A stretch of 64,000 nt of DNA, from contig NC_052616.1 of assembly GCF_016545825.1 (NCBI RefSeq), positions 1-64,000 of the forward strand. Direction: 5' to 3'. Below the pieces are notes generated by a model. The model was given only the letters and a program-made list of their open reading frames with translations. It was not told the DNA's origin and searched no databases. The stretch comes from Eucalyptus grandis (lineage: Eukaryota; Streptophyta; Magnoliopsida; Myrtales; Myrtaceae). The translations under genes were made by a program, and so were the position numbers. Positions 11,101 through 21,644 of the stretch are shown piece after piece (position 1 is the stretch's first letter; each line of letters opens with the position of its first letter).

Positions 11101-12287
11101 CTCCGCCGCAAAGCGGCGCATGGAGGTTCCCTGGGTCACAAAAAAAAAAAGAAGATAAAAGATGGAATGGATTGAATGGTCGGATAGTATATTATATCAT
11201 CCTACGGGCTATAATATGTCAGCTTAGCGAGAGCAGTATACCGGTGTACTATATCAGCCTACGGGTGATATAGCAGCTTAGCGCGAGTAGTACACTTTAT
11301 CAACTTAGAGTGAGCATCGGGGGTATACTATATCAGCCTGCAGGCGATATGTCAACTTAGCGAGAGCAGTATGCCGGTATACTATATCAACCTACGAGCA
11401 ATATGTCAGCTTGAGAGCAGTATACCTTAACCCTATAAGCTTAGTGCGAGCAATACTATCTAATTATCATCTTAGAGTGAGCAGTCCTAGACTATGGTTG
11501 GATTTATAGATAATATTGAATGTGCCGACCAAGCATGGGTTGTGATTACATGTAATCGACTAGGTCAATTGATCGATGATTCGATCTAAGTGTGATTTGA
11601 TATGATTCATTGCTTTGATCTGCTGTTGTGAATTGATTGATCGAATGGAAATGACCATGAGTGGTCTTGTTAGTGTGTAATTGACTAGGTCGATTTGATC
11701 AATGCTTCGATCAATGATGTGATTGTTTGCATGCTTATTTGATCTGTACTAATATGTAGGTGGAATCTGAGACCAAGGTAAGTCATCTGACTTAGGTTGT
11801 GCATAAGCAACCCTAAGGTGTATTAGTTTACTAATCGGGTCTTAGGGGGTAGAACTTGATGAGACGTAGTCTCATTGGTTATTGAATAACCATTTTAGGT
11901 ACCTAGATGCAGTAGACTTGGTTTTTGAAGATCTCGAAAGTCCGTGCAGTCTGTTGAAAGCTCCAGTTGGAGTGTGGAGGACGATGACAAGGAGGACGGG
12001 GACCCGTAGCTTGTAGAACCTCACTTCTGCTTGTAGACCTTGTTTTTAAACTAGCTTATTGTGAATTAAATCTAATAGTTCACCTTGTATATAAGAGTGA
12101 ACGATTTTAAGAGTTTGAAATTTAGTCCTACTGTTTTATCCCAATGTTTTATTCTCTGGGGATTTATAACTGTTTCCGCATATGCTATTAAAAGGGAAAG
12201 TGTCGGCGATATATAGTCCTTGGATATCGCATTTTAAAATCGACCAAGATAAGGGATGGGCGTGTGCTTGAGGATCGAGGCGTGACA
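8101..12287 (+). mobile_element. 3' LTR of Del/Tekay-like gypsy element (family X), ~4.2 kb
   Basis: The LTR starts TGTGACATCC directly after a polypurine tract and ends GTGACA at 12287, inside an IFR-like exon 4 (copy B). Without the nested SINE and one target duplication it is about 3.97 kb, within the long-LTR range of Del/Tekay elements. It contains a C/T-rich section (9080-10130) with overlapping low-complexity frames, two diverged copies of an AT-rich segment (about 10440-10530 and 10610-10700), a minisatellite (11210-11480) and splice-like signals at 10193/10194, 11759/11760, 11777/11778 and 11899/11900. TTTCCGCAT near 12172 is the block shared with LTR Y. No 5' LTR or 5' internal region remains in the window. 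Confidence 0.75.
10951..11153 (+). mobile_element. tRNA-derived SINE with perfect 17-bp target-site duplication
   Basis: A 203-bp insert in the gypsy LTR. It has a pol III box A-like GATGGCCGCGCTGG (about 10963-10976), a box B-like GAGTTCGAAAC (about 11010-11020), a body ending GTTCCCTGGGTCAC, and an A-rich tail. GATAAAAGATGGAATGG occurs exactly on both sides (10934-10950 and 11154-11170), the expected product of target-primed integration. The box A-to-B spacing fits a tRNA-derived head. The short open frames at 10942-11273 simply cross this insert. Confidence 0.88.
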
Positions 12288-12624
12288 TCGTGTCTTTGTG
12301 GGAGAGAAAGATCGGCAAGACGCTAGAGAGGGTGTATGTTCCATAGGAGCAGGTTCTGAAGAACATTCAAGGTTAGGGATGCATTTCTATTGGATTTAAG
12401 TGCTTGAAATCCTCTCTATTCTCTTTGATATTTAAAGCTTGTCCGATCATATTGCAGAGGCGGTGGCTCCGCGCAACCTGTTCTTGGCATTACACCATTT
12501 TATCTTCGTGAAAGGAGACCAAACGAACTTCGAGATTGAGCCATCATTCGGAGTGGAAGCTTCAGAGCTCTACCCCGATGTCAAATACATGACTATGGAT
12601 CAATGCCTTGATCAATTTGTTTGA
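12288..12624 (+). pseudogene. IFR/PCBER-like copy B: exon 4 tail and exon 5 only
   Basis: The sequence begins inside exon 4, in the codons for LVSLWERK, immediately after the gypsy LTR end, and continues to the exon 4 donor at 12371/12372. Exon 5 is 12458-12624 with the normal terminal stop. Exon 4 also has an in-frame TAG where copy A has the Glu codon of VPEEQ (about 12343). Everything 5' is missing, so it cannot encode a reductase. It matches copies A and D far better than C and E, so it is the remains of a third A-type gene or a product of unequal recombination within the array. Confidence 0.9.
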
Positions 12625-13228
12625 TTATCGAAACTGAACATGCTAATAAATTTCTCACATCTCCGTGCAGTAATAAATAATATAGGATGCTGCTTCACAG
12701 GATCCTAGTGTGAAATGTGGCTTCTGTTGATCATCACATGGCATGTACAACCCCCTAGTCTGAGGACACACTATAAAGTATGAATGTTCAATGTGGCGCG
12801 TCTCTGCACTGCTCGGAGAAGTTGCTTCTGTTTTGGAGTTTGATATGGGTTCATGGGCCAATCCAAGCTAACACCAAGACACGGGTTTCTCTATTTTTGT
12901 ATGTCATATTATCTTTCACGTCTAAAAGAATAACAAGTTAAAACAAGCGTAAACTGACTGTCAAACTTGTCGCAATTTTGAATTATTGTTAATGTTTTGG
13001 GGGATTCTTAGAGGCTGCGAGGGAACAAACATGTAGAAAAAGAGGCATGCGCGATGAGTCTGGATAAATCTCTAGCCAAATTCTTATTCCAAAACCTGAT
13101 ATACTGTGGATTGTTGTCTAACTAAGCATTCGTTTGGTTCAGTCTTCCTAAACCAATCATAAGTCAGGAATTTCCAATGAAAAACATATTAAGTAACGCA
13201 TTTTTTGAGAAAGTAACAGTCAACAACA
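12625..13228. other. Intergenic flank between copies B and C
   Basis: Duplicate of 24248-24850 in unit II. Its first ~380 bp also match the flank of gene A. No gene or RNA recognised; the small conserved frames reflect the segmental duplication. Confidence 0.6.
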
Positions 13229-13393
13229 TCTGGTTTCGCGCTTTCTCCCCCACCGAGGGGGAGGGGTTCGAAACCCCGCATCCCCATTGCGCGACTCACC
13301 CGTGGCTGGGTCTGTGGTGGTGGCCAGTTCGCCCCGGGTTTACCCCGCCGGCTGCCGGCTGTTCGGGGTTCCCGAATCACCCAAAAAAAAAAA
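13229..13393 (+). mobile_element. 5'-truncated SINE related to the 10951 SINE (unit I)
   Basis: It shares CTGGTTT, a box B-like GGTTCGAAACCCC, GCGCGACTCACCCGTGG, GGGTTTACCCCGCCGGCTG and GTTCCCGAATCACCC with the full SINE and ends in an A tract (13383-13393). Box A is missing. No clear target duplication remains. The same insertion sits at 24851-25020, so it predates the segmental duplication. Confidence 0.75.
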
Positions 13394-13825
13394 TCTGTTT
13401 TTAACAAGAGGGTTATCATTTTTGAATTTTGTAAAGAACACGCAGCCTATCATAAATCAGAACTGTTGGTTTCTTTTCTATCTCAATGGAGGTTTGGTCG
13501 ACACAATAATCAATTTTCTCGATCAAATTTAGACAACTTTTGGTAAGTCGAGTTGTTATTTCAAAAAATTTCACGTCATGTACTCATTCTCCACCGTAAA
13601 TTTCTTCCGCCTTTCGTTGTCCACTTTTGTGTGCACTCATTTTCTGAGTGAAGGATGATGGTGGTGGGAAAGTCAATTCACCGAAAAGACAATTATGCCC
13701 TTTTGGAATAAAAATAAAATGACGATTCATCTCGATGCGTGCCACCGGGCAACAACAGTTGCAGCACGAGACAAAGCAAGTTCGCCGGGAAGAACCGCGC
13801 CTCCGCCGTAATAGAACCCTCCGAG
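13394..13825. other. Upstream region of pseudogene C
   Basis: Former promoter and leader region of copy C, nearly identical to 25021-25452. No TATA box or regulatory motif could be assigned with confidence. Confidence 0.4.
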
Positions 13826-14775
13826 ATGGCGAGAAGAGCAAAGTGCTGGTGATCGGAGGCACTAGATACACCGGAAAGTTCGTCGTGAAGGTGAGTGCTA
13901 AGTCCGGTCACCCTACCTTCGCTCTCGTGAGGGAGTCCGCTCTCTCCGACCCCACCAAGGCTGAAATGGTCGAAGATTTCAATAGCTCAAGCATCAGTAT
14001 ATTCCCGGTGAGTAGTTATTCCCATGCGGTTGCGTTCGTTCGCCGTTCTGAGAAATGTTTTTATCAGTAGGATCGAAGTTGATTTTTATATCTATCTCTC
14101 ACTTGATCGAGCTGATGGAGTCACGTTACGATATGGCATTGTTCTTTCCCTTCTCTGATATTTTGTCTTTGTGCATGGTTGAAATCAGAAATCACGTTCC
14201 TCTCCTCTTTCAAATGCCTAACGAAATTTCAGCTTTGCATGATGATGTGAACGTGCACATTTTCAGAAAAAATCTTGTGGAAACTTCGATATGCTTTAGC
14301 TGTTTCTGAGACAGCTACACCTACGTGGCTGCGCTTTGCTGTGTAGACAAATCTTGTGGATCGTTGCCGACTTCATTGATCGTTTGTCCATGCTCTTAGT
14401 TATTTGATTCTCAGGGAGACATATACAATCAAGAGAGTCTATTGTGATTAAGCAAGTAGATGTGATAATCTCTGTCGTGGGGTGAGCACAAGTTTAGGAC
14501 CAAGACATGATCGTTGCTGCTATTAAAGCAGCTGGGAATATCAAGGTGGTGTTGTACCTAGTAATTTCATTTCAAGTTATTATTGTTGGCTTAGCATTTG
14601 ACTAATGGGTGTTAGCTTGATTCTTGTCTTTCTGGTTTAGGTGCATCGCAATCTCCTTGCGAGCTTTGATTTAATGAAATGGGATGGATGGACTTATCTA
14701 TATGTAGACTTCAACTTCTTTCTTTTTAAAATGGTCATAACCTCGTGTAGAAGTCATCAGTGAAATTCAAGAGTA
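13826..14775 (+). pseudogene. IFR/PCBER-like copy C: exons 1-2, frameshifted and truncated
   Basis: Exon 1 is 13826-14007 (182 nt, one base short of its relatives). The base is lost at codon 3 (ATGGCGAG versus ATGGCCGAG in copy E), so the frame stops after a few codons. Further on, exon 1 carries GGTRYTG where a functional reductase has GGTGYIG. Exon 2 (14415-14545) follows a TTCTCAG acceptor but has a 4-nt deletion after SLL and more damage near 14480. The rest of the gene is absent: at about 14776 the sequence switches to an inverted LTR fragment. Residues 31-38 still read like the canonical ALVRES, so the decay is in otherwise standard IFR-like sequence. Confidence 0.88.
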
Positions 14776-15376
14776 GGGTTTGGCCCACGTAATGATGGTG
14801 GACGTTCCTAGAATTTATTCTGACATGACAAAATCTTCAATTTCTGAAATCGGACTCAAATTCATGGTTAATTTCCATTCGGCGCGTTTTTAGCATAACC
14901 TAGACCACCGAGTAATTTTCAGAGATTTTTGGTGAAAAATACCCGTGGTCGATTTTCTTCGAGTCACAATGAACCCACTCGACACAATGACGACTCTAGA
15001 TTGTCGTGAAAATCTCGATGATTCAAATACGGACATAGGGTACCAAAACGATAGTAAAATCAAACTAGTGCCGGTCGATGAGAATTTTGCAATTTAGTGG
15101 GATCACCCACGTTTAACCACTCATCTCAGTCGAACCGACCTATCTCTGATCTCTAATCGATTCATATCTATGTCGTAATGATCTCGGCAGATGAGCAGTA
15201 TCAAGTAGTCGATTCTTGGTTGAATTCTCAAGTCTATTGCATTAAAATTCCTTAATGGCTTCCCTGGATAGTCTAGTTATCTCGAGAGTGATCAGCTGAG
15301 AACAGCCCTATAGGCACGTCAATGAAATGTTCGATTTATTCAGTAGAAAACAGGACTGAAAATCTGGGATGTCACA
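14776..15376 (-). mobile_element. Inverted 5' end of a gypsy LTR (family X-like)
   Basis: On the minus strand this matches the first ~580 bp of the LTR at 8101: its head reads TGTGACATCCCAGATTTTC, and TTTCTTCGAGTCACAATGA on the plus strand mirrors about 8510-8525. It runs head-to-head into LTR Y at 15377. Bases 1-20 of the window are the end of a second such junction, so the inverted piece belongs to the duplicated unit. The open frame at 15308-15532 (minus) is not coding. Confidence 0.7.
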
Positions 15377-17514
15377 CCTCCGCCGTGTGCTGCCTAGCCA
15401 TCCACCTCCAACCCGCTGTCCCGCATGTTGAGCCCATCCCCTAAGCCTCCTCAGGCCAAGTCGAGCTCCTGTCCAGCTGCCTGAGCCATCTCCACTACCT
15501 TTCAACCACCGTTGATCATCGCCATCACCCACTGCAGCCGTCCACCAGCCACCTTGGCCTTTCTAGCTCAGCCCGTCACCCAACTCAGCCTTTCAACCCA
15601 ACAACCAAAAGCTAAGACCAACAAACCTCCATGGGCTTCGAGGCCCATTTAGGATCGCTTCCGGGCCTCGTAATGTGCCGCCGCTTCGGAGTTTGTTGCC
15701 CGTCTCCGCTTTGCCATCATCGTGGACTCATCGGATTTCAAAACCGGTGAGTTTACTCACAAAACTTTGTTTAGAGAGTTAATTATGCTTAAGGGTTGAT
15801 TAGTTTAAGCTAAGTATGGTTTAGGTGGTTCATTAGAATGGTTTAGCGATTTAATTACTCGTTATTGCATGTTAGTTGGTTAGATCAGCTTAATTAGCAA
15901 CTAGCTAGGTTGTATTATATATCTAGATAGGTTCAGAAATTTTCCGAGCCCTTTTCGATATTTAGTCAGGTTTTTCTGACCTAAGTCTCTATTTATGACA
16001 TTTATTTGTATTTATTTAATTAATTTTAGTATTTATTTATTTATTAATTTTCAAAAATTATACCGGGATAGTCGGTGACTGGAATTTCGTGCCGATTGCA
16101 ATGGTATGCTTGGTTTATTTAATTGAATGCTAGATTGTGCAAATTGAGTGAAAATTATAATTTTGGGTATTTATTCCTAAATTAGGTAATTTCAATATTT
16201 AATTTGGAAAATACCAAGCATCGATTTACAGCGCCAAAAATGTGTTTATGGACTATTTTAATTAGTAGGAATTTCTAAAAGAAAGATATTGAAATTTTGG
16301 CACATGCCAACCGTGTATCCACGCACGATTATTCGATCGAGTATTTTCAATGTCGTGATTTATCAGCTTAAGTAAGCCAAGATCATTTTATCAACTTGAA
16401 TGAGCACGATCTATATATATATATACATCAGCCTATGATCATTTTATCAACTTGAGTGAGCACGATCAATATATCTATATCAACTTGAGTGAGCTAAGAT
16501 CATTTTATCAGCTTGAGTGAGCACGATCTATATATATTTATCAGCTTAAGCGAGCTATATATATATCAACTTGAGTGAATGTGAACTATGACCATATATT
16601 GCAACTGTTGTGAGTAGTGATGGTATCAGAGGATTGATATATGGTATTGAATTGATAGATAGTAATGTTGGTTTGGAATTGAGCTAATTGACTAGTTGAT
16701 TGATGATTCAATATGAATTGAGTGGATTTGTTGAGATCATGAACTGTACTGACTTGCAGGAAGGAACTGTGGCGAGGTAAGTCCGCTATCTTGTGTGTGT
16801 ATAAACAGCTTTTAGGTGTATTTCCTTCCTAGTCGGAGTTTAGAGGGTAAACTTGTTGAGACATCGTCTCACCCCATCGTGGACTAATATTTACAGGTCC
16901 TTAGATGGTTGTTCCACCTGAGCGCTTTCGCCAGTCGAAGAGGGTCACCGAATAGATCTCTTAGATTCCCTTTCCTGGGAGCCAAGGAGACTAGGTCTAC
17001 GAACTCGTGAGATCCATTGTCTTGGATGATGCAGGTCTATTCGGAAGGTACCATATCAATTTAGATCATGGTATCGTTCCGGGCGAGATGGACCTAGAGA
17101 AGGTCTCCTATTGGAATCTGAGATTCTTATGTCGGTGCTAGAGATCATTTTTGGCAAGTGTACGGTTGACTCTCCTGGTGGTTCAGTGGTAGACCCGAGT
17201 TCCCCGGAGCTAGAGACCCTGGAGCCTTCGGTTAGGATTCGAACGCCTAAAGGACTAGTAGTTCTTTCATGTTTGGTAGGCGTGTGAATATAAACTAATG
17301 TTGTATATAACTGAGTTTGCAGTGTATATAAAAGTGTGTTGTGATTTTCAAAATTATGGCCCTGCTTTTCTATCACATCTTCGTATTGTCAGGGGATTTA
17401 TTTATTCGCTTCCGCATATACATTAAAATAAATGGGTTGGCGACGTGTTCTAGGATGTCGCAATTTAATCGACCACCAAGGGATGGGCACACATTCAAGG
17501 ATCGAGATGTGACA
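15377..17514 (+). mobile_element. Gypsy-type LTR (family Y), unit II copy
   Basis: Near-duplicate of 1-2044, with a longer TA-rich minisatellite (about 16355-16580), ending GATGTGACA at 17514 against the ~290-bp repeat array. The splice-like signals are conserved at 15746/15747 (CCG|GTGAGTT), 16759/16760 (TTGCAG), 16776/16777 (GAG|GTAAGT) and 16896/16897 (TTTACAG). No coding sequence is attached. Confidence 0.65.
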
Positions 17515-18406
17515 TAGCTCATTCCCATTCTATACCCTTTTTTTTTAAAGTTGAATTGGTATAGATGTCAAAGGTTTAACAACTTTATACTAATCACTTC
17601 ATATATGGACACTCGTAATGCTGCTTTTTTCTCACATAGAGGTTATGAATTACAAAAATAGTAATCTTGTATTGCCTAATTAATTAAAGAAGGGTAATCT
17701 TGTTATCAATCCTCCCAAGAAAAAGACTTCATTGAACCTCGAAGCAATAGAATGGTGACTATGGAGCTCTATGATATCATGCTACCATATGGATGTAGAG
17801 TAGCTCATTGCCATTTTATACCCATTTTTAAGAAAAATTGAATTGGCATAGATGTCAAAGGTTTTTAACAACTTTCTACTAATCACTCCATATATGGACA
17901 CTCGTAATGCTGCTTTTTTCTCACATAGAGGTTATGAATTACAAACATAGTAATCTTGTATTGGCCAATTAATTAAAGAAGGGTAATCTTGTGATCAACT
18001 CTCCCAAGAAAAATAATTCATTAAACCTCGAAACAATAGCATGGCGGGCTATCAAGCTCTAGGATATCATGCTACCATTTGGATGTAGAGTAGCTCATTG
18101 GCCATTTTATACCCTTTTTTTAAAAATAATCGAATTGGTATAGATGTCAAAGGTTTAATAACTTTCTACTAATCACTCCATATATGGACACTCGTTATGC
18201 TGCTTTTTTCTCACATAGAGGTTATGAATTACAAATATAGTAATCTTGTATTGCCCAATTAATTAAAGAAGGGTAATCTTGTGATCAACCCTTTCAAGAA
18301 AAAGAATTCATTGAACCTCGAAACAATAGCATGGCGGCTATCAAGCTCTATGATATCATGCTACCATATGGATGTAGAGTAGCTCATTGCCCATTTTATA
18401 CCCCTG
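17515..18406 (+). repeat. Three-copy ~290-bp tandem repeat upstream of copy D
   Basis: Units start with TAGCTCATT at 17515, 17801 and 18091, with a partial unit at 18380. Unit-by-unit order matches the unit I array (2045-2935), so the array formed before the segmental duplication. Confidence 0.85.
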
Positions 18407-18734
18407 TTTTTTTCATATGATAAAAGTCAACGTAAAAAAAGTAGTTTGGACTAGTTCCTCATCAATTACAATTACTTAAATTCATAGCACCATCAAAATT
18501 AAATTTTCTTGTTTGTTTGCTAAGTTAACTATTTTATTTCTCCAGAATTTAAATAATCACTTAAATGAAACAAAATCGTTATCTTCCATCTATTTTCCCA
18601 CTTTCCATGTACCCTTTTTCTAGTAAAGGATAACCTCAACAAGAAAAATTATTTCAATGATAAGACGATTACACCCTTCTAGAATCATCCAATGACACTC
18701 CATCCCATCATGAAGATAAGAACCCCCGCCTTTT

Positions 18735-18797
<63 letters not shown>

Positions 18798-18873
18798 AAT
18801 ACAGCAAAGTCACGTCAGAGACCGATCAAGTTCGCCGGAAAACACCACGCCCGCTGTGAAAAAACCCTCCAAG
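18407..18873 (+). promoter_or_regulatory. Upstream region of copy D with CT expansion
   Basis: Matches 2936-3355 but the CT tract before the leader runs from about 18737 to 18795 (about 29 dinucleotides) instead of about six. CT tracts are common in plant 5' UTRs and promoters. No TATA box assigned. Confidence 0.4.
18737..18795. repeat. (CT)n microsatellite
   Basis: Uninterrupted CT run about 59 bp long, immediately upstream of the copy D start region; only about six CT units are present at the matching place upstream of gene A. Confidence 0.95.
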
Positions 18874-19171
18874 ATGGCAGAGATGAGCAGAGTCTTGGTG
18901 ACCGGTGGCGCCGGATACATCGGAAAGTTCATCGTGAAAGCATGTGCAAAGTCCGGTCACCCTACCTTTGTTCTTGAGACGGAGTCCACCCTCTCCAACC
19001 CCGCCAACGCCGAAATCATCAAAGGTTTCAAGAGCTTAGGCGTGAACCTAGTCCATGTGAGTAGTTATTCTCATGTGATTCCGTTAGTTTCCCACGTTCG
19101 GTGCTGCTTCGAGGAATTCAAGCATCCCTTGCCATTTGATCTTGCTCGGAATTCTGAGAAATGTCTTTAAT

Positions 19172-21644
19172 TTTAGGGAGAACCCGGAGACACAATTCAC
19201 CATGGCCAAACGCAATCCAGGATCAATTTCTCCCCCGTTACTAAATCAACTTAAAATCTCTTAGCCCCCAGCAACAACCAGCAATGTATAGCCTCACAAT
19301 ATGCAAATATAACGCCGAAATAATAAGTAGACAAAGCAAATAACGACACCAAGGATTTAACGTGGAAAACCCAATGCGGGAAAAACCACGGACCGCCCAA
19401 AAACATTCACTAATCACCAAGAATATCAAGATACACAAAGTATTCTTCTCTAGTCACACACTAGAGCCTCAATATCAACATTACAATCATCTTTTTCTCA
19501 CCACATAGGTAGACAAACAAGTTGGGAGTAAGAAAACCTTAACCGCAACTAGAGAATTCGGGGATGGTTCTCGACGAATAAAAACCATCAACTTGTAGCC
19601 CTCGGTCTCACGAACAACATACTGAAATTTGAGCCGATTCAGTCAATATTTGGCTTTCGAATCAAAGCCGCAAAGTTGCAGCCCTCTTCCTTTCTTCTCT
19701 TCTCCCTTGCTTGCAGTTTTCTATTTCTCTCTCCTCTCTTTTCTTTTTCGACGGATGCACACCTCCACGCACGACACTCCACTTCTTTTTGTTTTGTTTT
19801 GTGTTGTTTCCTTTTTTTATTTAATGCTGGCTGGGCCTCACATGAAGGTGGACCCAGCCAACAAATCTCCCCCTCCACCTCATGTTGGAAGGTTCGTCAT
19901 GCCCGCTTTTCTTCTACAAGCGTCAAGCTTCACCACGGGCAAGGCTTTGGTCATCATGTCGGACTTATTGTTGTCAGTATGAACTTTCTCAAGTAGGAAG
20001 AGCTTCTCTTCTAGCTTTTCTCAGATCCAATGATACTTCACATCAACATGCTTCGATCTTGAATGAAACACCAGATTCTTGCTAAGGTGGATGGCACTCA
20101 TGCTATCGCAATATAGAACAAACTTCTCTTGCTTCAAGCCCAACTCTTGTAGGAATTTTTACATCCACAAAAGTTCTTTACCTACACCGGTAATAGCAAT
20201 ATACTCCGCTTCAGTTGTAGACAAAGTGGTACATTTTTGCAATATCGATTGCCATGAAACAGCTACCCCTGCAAAGATTATTATAAAATCCGATGTGGAT
20301 TTTTGGGAATCAACATCACCGGCATAGTCCACATCCGAGTAGCCACTCAACTCAGGCTTTACATTTCCATAACACAAGCAAAGTGTAGAAGTGCCTCTAA
20401 GATATCTCAGAATCCATTTACCAGCGATCCAATGCTCCTTACCTGGATTAGAGAGAAATCTACTCACAACACCAACTGCATGAGCAATATTGGGTTTTGT
20501 ACAAACCATGGCGTACATCAAACTACCCACGGCCGATGCATAAAGAATTTTCATCATCTCAACCTTCTCTTTCTCACTTGAAGGACACTCTTTACTACTT
20601 AGCTTGAAATGGCCTGCAAGTAGAGTACTCACCGGTTTACATGTGCTCATGTTGAATCTTTCAAGTACCTTCTCAATATACTTATCTTGAGATAACCACA
20701 ATTTCTTATTCTTCCTGTCACGAGTAATTCTCATGCCTAAGATTTGCTTAGCCGGGCCTAGGTCTTTCATTGCAAAAGCTTTACTCAACTCATTTTTCAA
20801 GCTCTTGATTTTCTTGACATAATGCCCAACAATCAACATATCATCCACATAAAGTAGGAGAATAACAAAATAATTATCTGAGAATCTTTTCATAAAGACA
20901 CAAGAATCGGAGTTTGTCTTACCGTATCCTTGTTCTTTCATGAATGATTCAAACTTCATACACAAGAATTGGGGACACAATTCACCACGGCCAAATGCAA
21001 TCCAAGATCAATTTCTCCCCGATACTAAATCAACTTAAAATCTCTTAGCCCCCAGCAACAACCAGCAATGTATAGCCTCACAATATGCAAATATAACGCC
21101 GAAATAATAAGTAAATAAAGCAAATAATGACACCGAGGATTTAACATGGAAAACCCAATGCGGGAAAAACCACGGACCGCCCAAAAACATCCACTAATCA
21201 CCAAGAATAGCAGGATACACAAAGTATTCTTCTCTAGTCACATACTAGAGGCTCAACATCAACATTACAATCATCTTTTTCTCACCACATAGGTAGACAA
21301 ACAAGTTGGGAGCAAGAATACCTTAACCGCAACTGGAGAATTCGGGGATGGTTCTCGACGAACAAAAACCACCAACTTGTAGCCCTCGGTCTCACGAACA
21401 ATATACTGAAATTTGAGCCGATTCCATCAATATTTGGCCTTCAAATCAAAGCCGCAAAATTGCAGCCTTCTTCCTTTCTTCTCTTCTCCCTTGCTTGCAG
21501 TTTTCTGTTTCTCTCTCCTCTCTTTTCTTTTTCGACGGATGCACACCTCCACGCAAAACACTCCACTTCTTTATGTTTTGTTTTGTTTTTTTTTTTTTTA
21601 TTTAATGCTAACTGGGCCTCACATGAAGGTGGACCCAGCCAACA
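19172..21644 (-). mobile_element. Internally deleted copia element in intron 1 of copy D
   Basis: Two LTRs (19172-19863 and 20970-21644) flank a shortened internal region, with TTTAAT duplications at 19166-19171 and 21645-21650. On the minus strand the 3' LTR (left) is preceded by a purine tract (about 19864-19885). Gag, protease, integrase and the front half of reverse transcriptase are gone; the deletion joint lies at the right LTR near 20969. The insertion site is the same as that of the solo LTR in gene A. Confidence 0.9.
20159..20980 (-). pseudogene. Copia pol remnant: reverse transcriptase C-terminal half and RNase H
   Basis: An open frame of about 270 residues on the minus strand. The YVDD catalytic box of reverse transcriptase (LLLYVDDMLIVG) comes near the start, followed by DLGPAKQILGM, YASAVGSLMYAM, then RNase H features (SGYSDVDYAGD, STTEAEYIAI, KELLWM). 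A frame break in the RNase H end follows at about 20158, and the catalytic Asp-rich N-terminal RT motifs are deleted. This is the typical order for Ty1-copia polyproteins. It cannot support transposition alone. Confidence 0.9.

Noticed and set aside
13240..13300. Possible tRNA gene (GGTTCGAAACC box B)
   Set aside because: No cloverleaf or acceptor stem; body and A tail match the SINE at 10951.
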